Assembly: GCF_034119865.1 (NCBI RefSeq)
Contig: NZ_CP139421.1
Coordinates: 62,001 to 126,000, forward strand
DNA: 64,000 nt
DNA from: Algoriphagus sp. NG3
Lineage (GTDB): Bacteria; Bacteroidota; Bacteroidia; Cytophagales; Cyclobacteriaceae
Reading direction: 5' to 3'
Position 1 is the stretch's first letter. Each line of letters starts with the position of its first letter. Below the pieces are notes generated by a model. That model was not told the DNA's origin and made no database searches. It saw only the letters and a program-made list of their open reading frames with translations. A program made the position numbers and the translations under genes. This document shows positions 9,706-21,059 of this stretch, in pieces.

Positions 9706-9770
9706 AGTCGCAGTAATCAGTCGCAGGAACTTCAATTAGATGAAGAGTTCTGCCCACTACGACTGCGACT
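9706..9770. repeat. Repeat hairpin between ligA and dapA
   Basis: AGTCGCAG occurs twice (9706-9713, 9719-9726) and its inverted copy CTGCGACT once (9763-9770). Between them, GAACTTCA (9727-9734) faces TGAAGAGTTC (9741-9750), so the unit can fold into a long imperfect stem. In the leftward direction it is followed by a C5T6 stretch (9684-9695), so it could weaken read-through from ligA into dapA. It may instead be a dispersed intergenic repeat. Confidence 0.5.
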
Positions 9771-9784
9771 AAATATTGCCAAAT

Positions 9785-12524
<2,740 letters not shown>

Positions 12525-13157
12525 ATGCCTAAAAAAGCGAATATTGAAAGTAAAATCCTTGATGCTGCCTATAAGCTATTTCTCGAAAAAGGCTACCGCA
12601 ATACCACCATGGATGATATAGCCCAGGTTTTGGAAATGAGTAAAAAGACGCTTTATAAGTACTACCCAGGCAAACTGGACTTGCTAGCCGCTTCTTTTGA
12701 GTTGACTAAGACTAAGCTAACGGCTAAAGTGGAAGCGGTTTTGGAGAATAGATATATTTCTTTTCCACAGAAGCTGAAATCCACGTTGACCATAATGGCT
12801 TCTCTGCTGGGGCCGATCAATCCTGAGCTTTTCGAAGATCTCCGGGAATATGCTCCTGAGACTTGGGAAAACCTGCAGCAGTATATCAATGAGTCAGCAT
12901 ACGCCAGATTTAAAAAACTCCTGGATCAAGGGATAAAAGAAGGTTTGGTCAAGCCATCAGTCAATCTCAATCTGGTAGTGATGCTGTATGCGGCTGCAGT
13001 ACAGTCGCTTATTGATCCCCGCTTCACCGCGCAGTTTCCTGACTCTATACAAGAAGGAATGAAAATACCGCCATCTGATATTTACGATCAGGCGATCACG
13101 ATTATATACAATGGGATTTTGACAGATGAGGCACGTGATGAATTTACGAACGCCTAA
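12525..13157 (+). CDS. TetR/AcrR-family transcriptional regulator
   Basis: The 210-residue protein has a classic TetR N-terminal DNA-binding domain: ILDAAYKLFLEKGYRNTTM then DIAQVLEMSKKTLYKYYPGK (residues about 9-50), where the second helix-turn-helix element reads the operator. The remaining helices form a ligand-binding and dimer domain of no recognisable ligand class. It stands alone upstream of metG with 49 bp between. TetR genes in this phylum often control efflux operons, but nothing in the sequence ties this one to either pump in the window. Confidence 0.9.
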   Translation: MPKKANIESKILDAAYKLFLEKGYRNTTMDDIAQVLEMSKKTLYKYYPGKLDLLAASFELTKTKLTAKVEAVLENRYISFPQKLKSTLTIMASLLGPINPELFEDLREYAPETWENLQQYINESAYARFKKLLDQGIKEGLVKPSVNLNLVVMLYAAAVQSLIDPRFTAQFPDSIQEGMKIPPSDIYDQAITIIYNGILTDEARDEFTNA

Positions 13158-13179
13158 GGCTGCCTTTGCCTGATTTCCC

Positions 13180-13187
13180 TATCTTTG
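13180..13187 (+). promoter_or_regulatory. Candidate -7 element upstream of metG
   Basis: TATCTTTG matches the Bacteroidota -7 consensus TAnnTTTG exactly and lies 19 bp before the metG start. No good TTTG sits at the usual -33 spacing, so support is partial. Confidence 0.4.
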
Positions 13188-13206
13188 CGCTCTAGTCAAT
13201 AAACAA

Positions 13207-15267
13207 ATGAGCAACAAGAATTTCAAACGCTATACAGTCACATCCGCCCTTCCCTATGCCAATGGGCCACTTCATATCGGTCATCTGGCTGGGTGCTATA
13301 TCCCTTCAGATATCTATGTGCGCTATTTGCGGAGCTTGGGCAAAGATGTAGCCTATATCTGTGGGTCGGATGAGCATGGTGTAGCCATCACGATCAAAGC
13401 TAAAAAGGAGAATAAGACTCCACAGGAAGTAGTGGATCACTACCATCAGATCATGAAGGGTAGTTTTCAGGAATTCGGGATCAGCTTTGATCATTATTCC
13501 CGTACTTCTGCTCCAATTCATCACGAGACTGCTCGGGGATTTTTCAAAGATCTGTATGAAAAAGGAGAGTTTCTGGAGCAGAGCACTGCGCAATACTATG
13601 ACGAGGAAGCCAATCAGTTTTTGGCAGATAGATATATAGAAGGCACGTGCCCAAAATGTGGTAATGAACATGCTTATGGAGATCAGTGTGAGAAATGCGG
13701 CAGCTCTCTGAGCCCTACGGACTTAATCAATCCAAAGTCTAAATTGAGTGGAAGGACACCTGTATTAAAAGAAACGAAGCATTGGTTTTTGGATTTGGCC
13801 CGCTACCAGAGTTTTCTTAAAAAATGGATTCTCGAGGATCATGCCGATGACTGGAAAAACAATGTGCTAGGGCAGTGTCGTTCTTGGCTGGAAGCAGGCG
13901 AAGGATTGCAGGCCAGATCTATGACCAGGGATCTCGAATGGGGGATCAAAGTGCCCCTGCAGGATGCGGAAGGCAAAGTGCTTTACGTTTGGTTCGATGC
14001 ACCGATCGGGTACATCTCCTCTACCAAAGAGTGGGCAGCGGAAAAAGGAATCGACTGGGAGCCTTACTGGAAAGATCAAGACACCAAGTTGGTACACTTT
14101 ATCGGCAAGGATAATATTGTGTTCCACTGCATTATTTTCCCCGCCATTCTAAAGACCCATGGTGAATATATCCTTCCTGACAATGTGCCGGCAAATGAAT
14201 TTCTAAACCTGGAAGGAGATAAAATTTCCACTTCCCGCAATTGGGCAGTTTGGCTTCATGAGTATTTGGATGAATTTCCAGGTAAGCAGGACGTGCTTCG
14301 CTATGTGCTCACAGCAAATGCTCCGGAAACTAAAGACAATGACTTTACCTGGAAGGATTTCCAGACAAGGAACAACTCTGAGTTGGTGGCTATTTATGGG
14401 AATTTCGTGAACCGTGCGGTGGTCCTAACCCATAAGTACTATCAGGGGACAATCCCTCAGAGAGGTGAATTGACAGGATATGATCAGGAAGTTTTGGATG
14501 CGCTGGCAGAGTTTCCTGCTAAAGTTGCGGCTTCTATCGAGCGATACAGATTCCGTGAAGCCTTAGGGATAGTAATGGACCTGGCCCGTCTGGGAAATAA
14601 GTATCTGGCAGATACTGAGCCATGGAAGGTCATCAAAACGGATGAAACAAGGACGGCTACGATTCTGAATATAGCGCTGAATATTGCAGCAAACCTGGCT
14701 ATTGTTTCGGAGCCGTTCTTGCCCTTTACAGCTGGTAAACTGGTAGATCTTTTCGGGATGGACAAGATAGACTGGTCTGAAGCAGGACAGTCAGAGTTAC
14801 TGAAAGCGGGTACCTCACTGGGTAAAATGGGGCTTCTTTTCGAGAAAATCGAAGATGAAACAGTAGAGAAACAAGTTCAAAAATTATTAGATGCCAAGAA
14901 GATGAATGAAGCTGAAAATGCTCCGGTTCCAGCAATGAAGGAAGTCATCACTTATGATGATTTTGCCAAGCTGGACATGCGTGTGGTGACAATACTGGAG
15001 GCAGAGAAAATGCCAAAATCAAAGAAATTACTCAAACTGAAAGTAGAGACAGGACTTGGCACCAGAACGGTATTGAGCGGCGTAGCGGAGCATTTCGAGC
15101 CTGAGTTTCTTGTAGGTAAGCAAGTGACTATGCTGATCAATCTTGCTCCAAGAAAAATGATGGGAATTGACAGTGAAGGAATGATTCTGATGGCTGAAGA
15201 CAAAGACGGGAAGTTGAAGCTTTTGGTTCCCCATGAAGGGACTGCGAGTGGCTCGGCGATATCTTGA
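13207..15267 (+). CDS. metG: Methionyl-tRNA synthetase
   Basis: The 686-residue class I aminoacyl-tRNA synthetase charges tRNA-Met. The HIGH motif is at residues 23-26 (PLHIGH). A zinc knuckle with four cysteines (CPKC and CEKC, about 145-165) is present, and the KMSKS loop appears as DKISTSRNW. The C-terminal about 110 residues, starting near [12 protein letters not shown], form an EMAPII/Trbp111-type tRNA-binding domain that also drives dimerisation. Domain order and length are normal for the long bacterial form. It is followed by a repeat-bearing spacer before the hepT-mntA pair. Confidence 0.97.
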   Translation: MSNKNFKRYTVTSALPYANGPLHIGHLAGCYIPSDIYVRYLRSLGKDVAYICGSDEHGVAITIKAKKENKTPQEVVDHYHQIMKGSFQEFGISFDHYSRTSAPIHHETARGFFKDLYEKGEFLEQSTAQYYDEEANQFLADRYIEGTCPKCGNEHAYGDQCEKCGSSLSPTDLINPKSKLSGRTPVLKETKHWFLDLARYQSFLKKWILEDHADDWKNNVLGQCRSWLEAGEGLQARSMTRDLEWGIKVPLQDAEGKVLYVWFDAPIGYISSTKEWAAEKGIDWEPYWKDQDTKLVHFIGKDNIVFHCIIFPAILKTHGEYILPDNVPANEFLNLEGDKISTSRNWAVWLHEYLDEFPGKQDVLRYVLTANAPETKDNDFTWKDFQTRNNSELVAIYGNFVNRAVVLTHKYYQGTIPQRGELTGYDQEVLDALAEFPAKVAASIERYRFREALGIVMDLARLGNKYLADTEPWKVIKTDETRTATILNIALNIAANLAIVSEPFLPFTAGKLVDLFGMDKIDWSEAGQSELLKAGTSLGKMGLLFEKIEDETVEKQVQKLLDAKKMNEAENAPVPAMKEVITYDDFAKLDMRVVTILEAEKMPKSKKLLKLKVETGLGTRTVLSGVAEHFEPEFLVGKQVTMLINLAPRKMMGIDSEGMILMAEDKDGKLKLLVPHEGTASGSAIS

Positions 15268-15282
15268 GTAGGGAAGTAGCAG

Positions 15283-15310
15283 GTATCAAGTATCAAGTAC
15301 CAAGTACCAA
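15283..15310. repeat. Four-copy heptamer tandem repeat
   Basis: GTATCAA is repeated twice (15283-15296) and then GTACCAA twice (15297-15310), giving four uninterrupted 7-bp units that differ at one position. It sits just after metG and about 47 bp before the hepT start. A 7-bp unit would alter promoter spacing if copy number changed. Confidence 0.8.
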
Positions 15311-15356
15311 AAATTATTGCTTAACCTCATTTCCTTAGTAGTTGAGAGTTGATAGT

Positions 15357-15755
15357 ATGGATAATGATATCAGGTGGAAGCAGAGACTGGAAAATTTCTC
15401 CAAAGCGGTTAAATTATTGGAGGAAGTTCAATCCTTAGATTTAAGAAAAACCTCTCAGCTGGAAAAAGAAGGAATTATTCAGCGTTTTGAATTCACGCTG
15501 GAATTGGGCTGGAAGACGTTAAAAGATAGGATGGAGTCAGATGGCTTGGTGCTGAATCAGATTTCTCCAAAAATGGTAGTCAAAGAAGCATATAAAGCTA
15601 AGTATATCGACCAAATAGAAATATGGATAGATATGATCAATGACCGTAATTTGCTTCGCCATACGTATGATTTTACAGTCATGGAAGAAGTAATTTCTGA
15701 TATACAGAAACGGTATTCTGCTGCATTATCGACATTACTAAAGACCTTATTGTGA
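15357..15755 (+). CDS. hepT: HepT-like HEPN toxin / HI0074-family nucleotidyltransferase partner
   Basis: The 132-residue all-helical protein belongs to the HI0074/HEPN group that pairs with small nucleotidyltransferases. The sequence RNLLRHTY gives Arg97, His102 and Tyr104, matching the RX4-6HXY motif of HepT ribonuclease toxins in which the tyrosine is the site modified by the antitoxin. The preferred start is the ATG at 15357; an in-frame TTG at 15342 would add five residues. It is 8 bp upstream of the partner gene. Toxin activity is inferred from motif and pairing; some HI0074 relatives are described only as substrate-binding subunits. Confidence 0.82.
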   Translation: MDNDIRWKQRLENFSKAVKLLEEVQSLDLRKTSQLEKEGIIQRFEFTLELGWKTLKDRMESDGLVLNQISPKMVVKEAYKAKYIDQIEIWIDMINDRNLLRHTYDFTVMEEVISDIQKRYSAALSTLLKTLL

Positions 15756-15763
15756 ATTGAACC

Positions 15764-16075
15764 ATGAAGTTCGGACTGACAAATAAGGCTCAGAAAATCA
15801 TCATTGATATTTTTAAGAAATATCCCGAAGTAGGACACGTTCTTATTTATGGTTCTAGAGCCAAAGGGACACATTCAAACAGAAGTGACTTAGACTTGGT
15901 TATTTCAGACCGGGAAATTGATCGATTTACCTTGGGAAAATTACATTCTGATATCAACGAAAGTGATTTTCCTTATACGATCGATTTACAGATTCTTGAT
16001 AGGATTCAAAATAAAAATCTACTTGATCATATTCATAGGATGGGAAAGTCTTTTTATAGAAAAGAGAAAGCTTGA
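15764..16075 (+). CDS. mntA: MntA-like minimal nucleotidyltransferase antitoxin
   Basis: The 103-residue protein of the MNT/polymerase-beta fold carries GSRAKGTHSNRSDLD, an exact GSX10DXD motif (Gly30-Ser31, Asp42, Asp44). A third acidic ligand lies in YTIDLQI (Asp74). In characterised HepT-MntA pairs this enzyme transfers AMP to a tyrosine near the toxin active site and silences it. All catalytic positions are present, so an active enzyme is expected. It forms a two-gene operon with hepT and is followed by a strong terminator. Confidence 0.85.
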   Translation: MKFGLTNKAQKIIIDIFKKYPEVGHVLIYGSRAKGTHSNRSDLDLVISDREIDRFTLGKLHSDINESDFPYTIDLQILDRIQNKNLLDHIHRMGKSFYRKEKA

Positions 16076-16107
16076 TCATTAGTTTCAGGAATCAGTGTTT
16101 TATGGTC

Positions 16108-16154
16108 AAGAGCCAAGAAATGGGATACGCATTCAATTTCTTGGCTCTTTTTTC
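16108..16154 (+). terminator. Rho-independent terminator of the hepT-mntA operon
   Basis: A 14-bp perfect stem, AAGAGCCAAGAAAT / ATTTCTTGGCTCTT, with a 14-nt loop is followed by a T run. It lies 33 bp after the mntA stop and before the convergent YitT gene. Confidence 0.9.
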
Positions 16155-16181
16155 TTGCTTCTAAAGTCTAGCTACTATTTC

Positions 16182-17087
16182 CTAATGCAACGGCCTCTTT
16201 TTAATCATTCCGCCTTTTGTATCCTTGATCGGATATTGGATGACAAATGCTTTTGGGTCGATTTTGTTGATTTCCATCAGGATTTTAGTCACTTCCAATC
16301 GGGTGATTACACAGAATAGCACTTTACGATCCGGTAGTTCGTTTGCCTTGTCACCATACCCTCCGTCGGATTTCAAGACTGTGACACCGCGGCCCAAATC
16401 GTATGAAATCATCTGTTTAATGGTTTCATTATGCGGAGACATGATCATCACACCGAGATATTCCTCTACTCCGTTGATGATAAAGTCCACCGTTTTGGAA
16501 GCCGAAAAATAGGTCAACATAGAATACATCGCCGTCTCTATGCCTACAAAAATAGCAGCTACGATGAATAGGCAAACGTTGAAAATCGTAATAAAATCAC
16601 CTACGGTAAGGCTGGATTTTCTACTGACAGAAATAGCCAGTACCTCAGTGCCATCAATGACCGCCCCGCCCCGTATAGCAAAGCCTATACCGCTACCTAA
16701 GAAAAAACCTCCAAAAACCGCTATTAGCAGTTTGTCTGCAGTGATGGCTGGCACTTCTATATAGTGGACAAGCAGGGCCAGCCCAAAAATCGCCAAGGTG
16801 CTTTTAATGGCAAATGGAACGGAGACCTGTCGGGCGCCTAGCAGGATAAATGGGAGATTTACTAAAAGTATCAGGACAGATAAATTCACAGGGGTGAGCA
16901 TTTCGAGGAGCAAGGACATGCCCATGGCACCACCATCGAAGAACCCATTAGGCAGCAAAAAGCCCTTCAGGCCTATGCTGGCCATCACTACTCCGATAGC
17001 TATGAAAAGCCCATCTTTGATTTGCCTCCAAATTGTTATCCTTTTCACCAATTCGCTGTCCTGGATTTTCAAAAGCCGCTGCACCAT
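16182..17087 (-). CDS. YitT-family membrane protein with DUF2179 domain
   Basis: The 301-residue protein has about five predicted transmembrane helices in its first two thirds (for example GLFIAIGVVMASIGLKGFLL and LSVLILLVNLPFILLGA). A soluble C-terminal DUF2179 domain follows (about 220-290, with TIKQMISYDLGRGVTVLKS). The family is widespread, and its transported substrate, if any, is not established. The gene is monocistronic and convergent with hepT-mntA, and it diverges from the ATP-grasp gene. Length and domain order are normal. Confidence 0.88.
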   Translation of the reverse strand: MVQRLLKIQDSELVKRITIWRQIKDGLFIAIGVVMASIGLKGFLLPNGFFDGGAMGMSLLLEMLTPVNLSVLILLVNLPFILLGARQVSVPFAIKSTLAIFGLALLVHYIEVPAITADKLLIAVFGGFFLGSGIGFAIRGGAVIDGTEVLAISVSRKSSLTVGDFITIFNVCLFIVAAIFVGIETAMYSMLTYFSASKTVDFIINGVEEYLGVMIMSPHNETIKQMISYDLGRGVTVLKSDGGYGDKANELPDRKVLFCVITRLEVTKILMEINKIDPKAFVIQYPIKDTKGGMIKKRPLH

Positions 17088-17288
17088 AGCCCGAAATTAG
17101 AATTTTAAATGGAGTGTTATATCCTCTGGAAAAACATACTTAAAAATAAATAGCTACATTAAAGAGAATATTGTTGCAAAGTAGTTTTGATCGGTTGTTT
17201 CTAAAATGGAAATTTTAGACCCTTCATGTTGTTGATTTGTTATTAAATCATAGAAAATGATAAAAATTTGAACCTAAACTCATTATTT

Positions 17289-17320
17289 TTTTGACAATTA
17301 CGATTTTTCATCTATCTTTT
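17289..17320 (+). promoter_or_regulatory. Candidate promoter of the ATP-grasp gene
   Basis: TTTG at 17289-17292 is separated by 20 bp from TATCTTTT at 17313-17320, close to the TTTG-N19/21-TAnnTTTG Bacteroidota promoter with one mismatch. The start codon follows 27 bp downstream. Confidence 0.4.
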
Positions 17321-17347
17321 TGAAGCATCTGCTATTTTGATAAATAT

Positions 17348-18772
17348 ATGAAGATTGAAGGCTATAATACCGGAGAACATTACGACGAGATGATTTCTGG
17401 GGAGGGAGAAATCAGGGAGCATTATTACGAGTTCTACCAGCATCTTGTAAAGACCAGTTCCCGGAAGATGAATCAGTTGCAACACTCAGCGAACCAAACC
17501 CAGCGGTCTATGGGGATGACCTTCAATGTGTATCATGATAATCAGGGTATGGAGAAGATTCTCCACCTGGATATTATCCCCAGGATTATCCCAAACACGG
17601 AGTGGCAAAAGTTGGAAGCTGGCTTAAAGCAGCGTACCAAGGCATTAAACCTGTTTTTGCAGGATATCTATAATGAGCGAAGGATCCTACATGATAATGT
17701 AGTTCCCACAGACCTCATATTGAAAAGTAAGGACTACCTGACTCCCTGTATTGGGCTCACACCTCCCAAAGGGATATGGTGCCATATCACCGGGACGGAT
17801 TTGGTGAAAAGCAAAGATGGGGAATATTACATCCTGGAGGATAATCTTCGCTGTCCATCAGGAGTTTCTTATATGCTGGAAAGCCGTGAGATCATAAAGC
17901 GTGTTTATCCTGATATTTTCAATCAAAAGGGTGTAATGCCTGTTTCTAACTATCCGACCAAACTGCTGCGGATGCTTCAGAATCTTTCGGATAAGCCAAA
18001 GCCTGTGGTGGGAGTTTTGACCCCGGGGATATACAATTCCGCCTATTATGAGCATTCTTATCTGGCATTGCAAATGGGCGTAGAGCTGGTCAACGGGGTA
18101 GATCTGATCGTGGAAAACAAAAAAGTCTATATGCAGACTACCAAGGGCTTGCAGCAGATCGATGTGCTTTATAGAAGGATAGACGATACGTTTCTGGATC
18201 CTACCACCTTCAATCCAGAGTCCATGCTGGGTGTGCCAGGTCTGTTTGAAGCTTACAAAGCCGGCAATATAGCGATGGCCAATGCGCCTGGAACAGGGGT
18301 GGCGGATGACAAGGCAGTGTATGCCTATGTCCCAAAAATCATTAAGTATTACCTTGACGAAGAGCCTATTCTGAATAATGTGCCAACCTATCTCTGTAGG
18401 GAGGAGCAAGATAGGCAATACGTTTTGGATCATATAGAAGAATTGGTGGTGAAAGAAACCAATGCTGCAGGTGGATATGGCATGCTTATCGGGCCAAAAG
18501 CTACTCCGGAAGAGCATAATGTCTTTAGGGGGTTAATAAGAAATAATCCATCAAACTATATTGCTCAGCCAACTTTGTCTCTTTCTACAGTACCCACTTT
18601 ATGTGAAGATGGAATAAGCGGCAGACATGTAGATCTACGTCCCTATATTCTATATGGGGAAGATATAGAGGTGATCCCCGGGGCACTCACAAGGGTGGCG
18701 CTGAAAAAAGGATCACTGGTGGTCAATAGTTCTCAGGGAGGTGGCAGTAAGGATACTTGGGTTTTATATTGA
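17348..18772 (+). CDS. Circularly permuted ATP-grasp type 2 protein
   Basis: The 474-residue protein carries the signature motifs of the DUF404/DUF407 circularly permuted ATP-grasp family: DIYNERRILHDNVVP, EDNLRCPSGVSYMLESR (about 165-185), and the late ATP-binding segment VVKETNAAGGYGML with DLRPYILYG. These enzymes are predicted to form amide or ester bonds, possibly adding amino acids to peptides, but no substrate is proven. They nearly always neighbour an alpha-E protein and a transglutaminase-like protease. Here the alpha-E gene follows after a 199-bp spacer, and the transglutaminase partner is not in the window. Confidence 0.9.
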   Translation: MKIEGYNTGEHYDEMISGEGEIREHYYEFYQHLVKTSSRKMNQLQHSANQTQRSMGMTFNVYHDNQGMEKILHLDIIPRIIPNTEWQKLEAGLKQRTKALNLFLQDIYNERRILHDNVVPTDLILKSKDYLTPCIGLTPPKGIWCHITGTDLVKSKDGEYYILEDNLRCPSGVSYMLESREIIKRVYPDIFNQKGVMPVSNYPTKLLRMLQNLSDKPKPVVGVLTPGIYNSAYYEHSYLALQMGVELVNGVDLIVENKKVYMQTTKGLQQIDVLYRRIDDTFLDPTTFNPESMLGVPGLFEAYKAGNIAMANAPGTGVADDKAVYAYVPKIIKYYLDEEPILNNVPTYLCREEQDRQYVLDHIEELVVKETNAAGGYGMLIGPKATPEEHNVFRGLIRNNPSNYIAQPTLSLSTVPTLCEDGISGRHVDLRPYILYGEDIEVIPGALTRVALKKGSLVVNSSQGGGSKDTWVLY

Positions 18773-18971
18773 TTCATATGATTATCTGCAATGGTACCAG
18801 CATAGATGTTTCTTTACCCAGCCGACCGCCGGCAGGGATGACCGATACTTCGACTTCGCTCAGTACAAGTGACCGAAGTGGCCTCAATTCTATTGTTGCC
18901 CAATAACTAAAATGTTTTAGTCTCTTTATTGACAGAAAAGCGGATATACATAATAATTTAAAAGAAAGCGT
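18773..18971. repeat. Repeat-bearing spacer between ATP-grasp and alpha-E genes
   Basis: The spacer holds GC-rich repeat debris: CCGACCGCCGGCAGGG (18822-18837), a CTTCGACTTCGCTCAGT stretch (18848-18864) and an 18-bp unit at 18869-18886. The inverted copy of that unit recurs at 35519-35536 with 17/18 identity. No open frame of interest is present. Confidence 0.55.
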
Positions 18972-19958
18972 ATGCTGAGTAGGGTAGCAAATAGTATTTA
19001 TTGGCTGGGAAGATATCTGGAAAGAGCAGAAAACTATGCCCGTTTTATTGATGTGAATTTCAATCTGATGCAGGATCTGCCTATGGATATGAAAGAGCAG
19101 TGGCATCCCTTGATAGCCGCCACGGGTGATCTGTTGCTTTATGAGAAGAAATATTCAGGTTATGATCGAAACCAAGTATTGTTTTTTCTAGGGTTTGACC
19201 CGGAAAATCCCAATTCGATGATCTCTACCATTACCAACGCACGGGAGAATGCCCGGGTAATCCGCGAAAACCTAAACAAGGAGACTTGGGAGAAAGCCAA
19301 CGAGCTCTATTATATGCTTCAGGATGGTTTGGAAAAGAAAGTGTGGAAGAAGGATGACCCCAGACCATTTTTCGAGAAAGTGAAAAACCAGATTCTCCTG
19401 ATTTATGGAATTGCCGACAGTAGTGTGGCCAGGATAGAGGGATGGTATTTTAGGCAGCTGGGACAGTACCTTGAGCGGGCAGATAAGACCTCCAGAATTC
19501 TAGACGTCAAATACCATATTCTACTCCCCTCTGATCAGGAAGTAGGGACACCACTGGATTTTCTTCATTGGATGGCTTTGCTGAAATCTGTCACCGCTTT
19601 CAATACCTACCGCAGGCTATATGGGAATATTGATTCAGCCAGTGTAGTTGAGTTTTTAGTACTGAATAAATATTTCCCGAGGTCGATTTACTTTTGTCTG
19701 AAAGAAGCTGAAAAATGCCTGCACAATATATCTGGAAACATGGGAGTGGGATACATTAACTCTGCTGAAAAAGCTATGGGTGAATTGCGTTCTAAACTGG
19801 AATTTGCCGAAGTAGGGGAGATCATAAATTTTGGACTGCATGAATACCTGGATACCCTTCAGTTGAAAATCAACCATATTTCCAATCAGGTAGATGCCAA
19901 CTTCTTTACGATCAAAGATAATCAGATCTATCAGACCCAAAGCCAGGTTCAAAATTGA
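18972..19958 (+). CDS. Alpha-E domain protein (DUF403)
   Basis: The 328-residue, almost entirely helical protein begins MLSRVANSIYWLGRYLERAENYARFIDV, the diagnostic N-terminus of the alpha-E family. A second family motif, WYFRQLGQYLERADKTSRILDVKY, is near residue 160. Alpha-E proteins are the constant partner of the permuted ATP-grasp enzyme and are thought to act in the same peptide-modification pathway. The function is inferred only from that association. The gene is in the same direction as its partner and convergent with the downstream lipoprotein gene. Confidence 0.92.
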   Translation: MLSRVANSIYWLGRYLERAENYARFIDVNFNLMQDLPMDMKEQWHPLIAATGDLLLYEKKYSGYDRNQVLFFLGFDPENPNSMISTITNARENARVIRENLNKETWEKANELYYMLQDGLEKKVWKKDDPRPFFEKVKNQILLIYGIADSSVARIEGWYFRQLGQYLERADKTSRILDVKYHILLPSDQEVGTPLDFLHWMALLKSVTAFNTYRRLYGNIDSASVVEFLVLNKYFPRSIYFCLKEAEKCLHNISGNMGVGYINSAEKAMGELRSKLEFAEVGEIINFGLHEYLDTLQLKINHISNQVDANFFTIKDNQIYQTQSQVQN

Positions 19959-19981
19959 CCATTAGGGTATTTGAGAGTTTG

Positions 19982-20752
19982 TTAGTCAGCGAAAACTCCA
20001 TTTTCGGGTTTTTCGAATACTTTGGAGTCAAATTCCTCATCCAGCAATAAAGGATCAGCAAAGGAGACCTGGTATCGTAATGTTTTTGTGGAATCATTTT
20101 CTAAAGTGTAACCGGTAAGGATTCTTGGAAAATAAACTCCATCGGCATTCCGGTAGTCCTCGTATTTGAGCGCACTTAGTGGAGGGTTTTCATTTCCAAA
20201 AAATGTAACGGTGTAGAGCAAGTATTCTAGTCTTTTAGTGTCTGGATTGACCAACATAAAATATTGATCTTTTGGACTCGATCCTATTGTGGGGCCAAAA
20301 GTTGCCTGAAAAGTAGGGTACTCTTTTCCGTTTAAAAATCTGTTTTCTACTTTCTCCACCGTCACTCCAGGATCAGTGAATACAAAAGGGATGTTGAAAA
20401 AGTAAAAATATAAGTTGTGATAAAACTTCAGCGACTCTCCTTTATATGCTTCTCTGTTTGGGCTGATCCAAGTCTGGTCTCCGTCATAACCCATTTCAAA
20501 TTCTGAATTGGAAAGTCGGATTTTACGGCTTTCGAGATTAATAAATGCATTTTCTTCTACCAGTACGCCCTCGTGGATCATTGCATAGCTTTCCGCTTTG
20601 GCCTGGTGCCATTTCTTCCAGTCTCCATGTGCATCTAGTACTTCAGCAAATTCAGGAGAAAGCTCAGGAAGAGGTTTCTCAGTTCTGTTTTGACAGGAAA
20701 AGGTAGAGACCAAAAGAACTAAGGCGCTAAAAATCAGGTAAAATTTTCGCAT
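19982..20752 (-). CDS. DUF6503-like lipoprotein
   Basis: The 256-residue protein has a lipoprotein signal with lipobox TFSC (Cys20), placing it in the periplasm or on the outer membrane. The mature part starts with an AHGDWKKWHQAKAESY-type motif and continues with many short beta-strands (MGYDGDQTW, PTFQATFGP). This resembles the Bacteroidota DUF6503 family, which has a LolA/LolB-like curved-sheet appearance. It is transcribed alone and convergent with the alpha-E gene. No enzymatic residues are recognisable and its function is unknown. Confidence 0.65.
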   Translation of the reverse strand: MRKFYLIFSALVLLVSTFSCQNRTEKPLPELSPEFAEVLDAHGDWKKWHQAKAESYAMIHEGVLVEENAFINLESRKIRLSNSEFEMGYDGDQTWISPNREAYKGESLKFYHNLYFYFFNIPFVFTDPGVTVEKVENRFLNGKEYPTFQATFGPTIGSSPKDQYFMLVNPDTKRLEYLLYTVTFFGNENPPLSALKYEDYRNADGVYFPRILTGYTLENDSTKTLRYQVSFADPLLLDEEFDSKVFEKPENGVFAD

Positions 20753-20982
20753 AAGTAAAGTAGTTGGGTTCTCAAATTAACATGAAAATATGGTCTTTTA
20801 CCAATGCTTTTTTTTTGCACGAAAAGAGTGCCTCACGTAAAGAAAACTTCATGAATTGATGCTTTATAAGCAGAGATGAACGTTGAGCTTCTGTACTATG
20901 CGATTTGCGGAGATTTGGCGCGTTTTTTAGAGATTTCCTGCCCGCTGCCAGGGGGATTTCGGGAGAATTACTAAAGACTCTT
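20753..20982. other. Gene-free stretch upstream of the DUF6503 lipoprotein
   Basis: No coding sequence or known RNA was recognised. It must contain the leftward promoter of the lipoprotein gene; CAAATTAA at 20773-20780 read leftward (TTAATTTG) is a one-mismatch -7 candidate. The rest is unremarkable. Confidence 0.4.
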
Positions 20983-21017
20983 AAAAAAAAAGACCCAAGC
21001 AGTGCCTGGGTATTTTT
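20983..21017 (-). terminator. Terminator closing the SusCD locus (possibly bidirectional)
   Basis: The hairpin ACCCAAGCAGTGCCTGGGT (20993-21011) is flanked on its left by nine A residues, which read as a U tract on the leftward transcript. A T-rich run lies on the right (21011-21017). It sits about 45 bp after the AEC permease stop, marking the end of the long leftward locus. Confidence 0.8.
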
Positions 21018-21059
21018 CTTTGTTCAAACCTATCGATTGTATTACTGACCTCTCTTATT

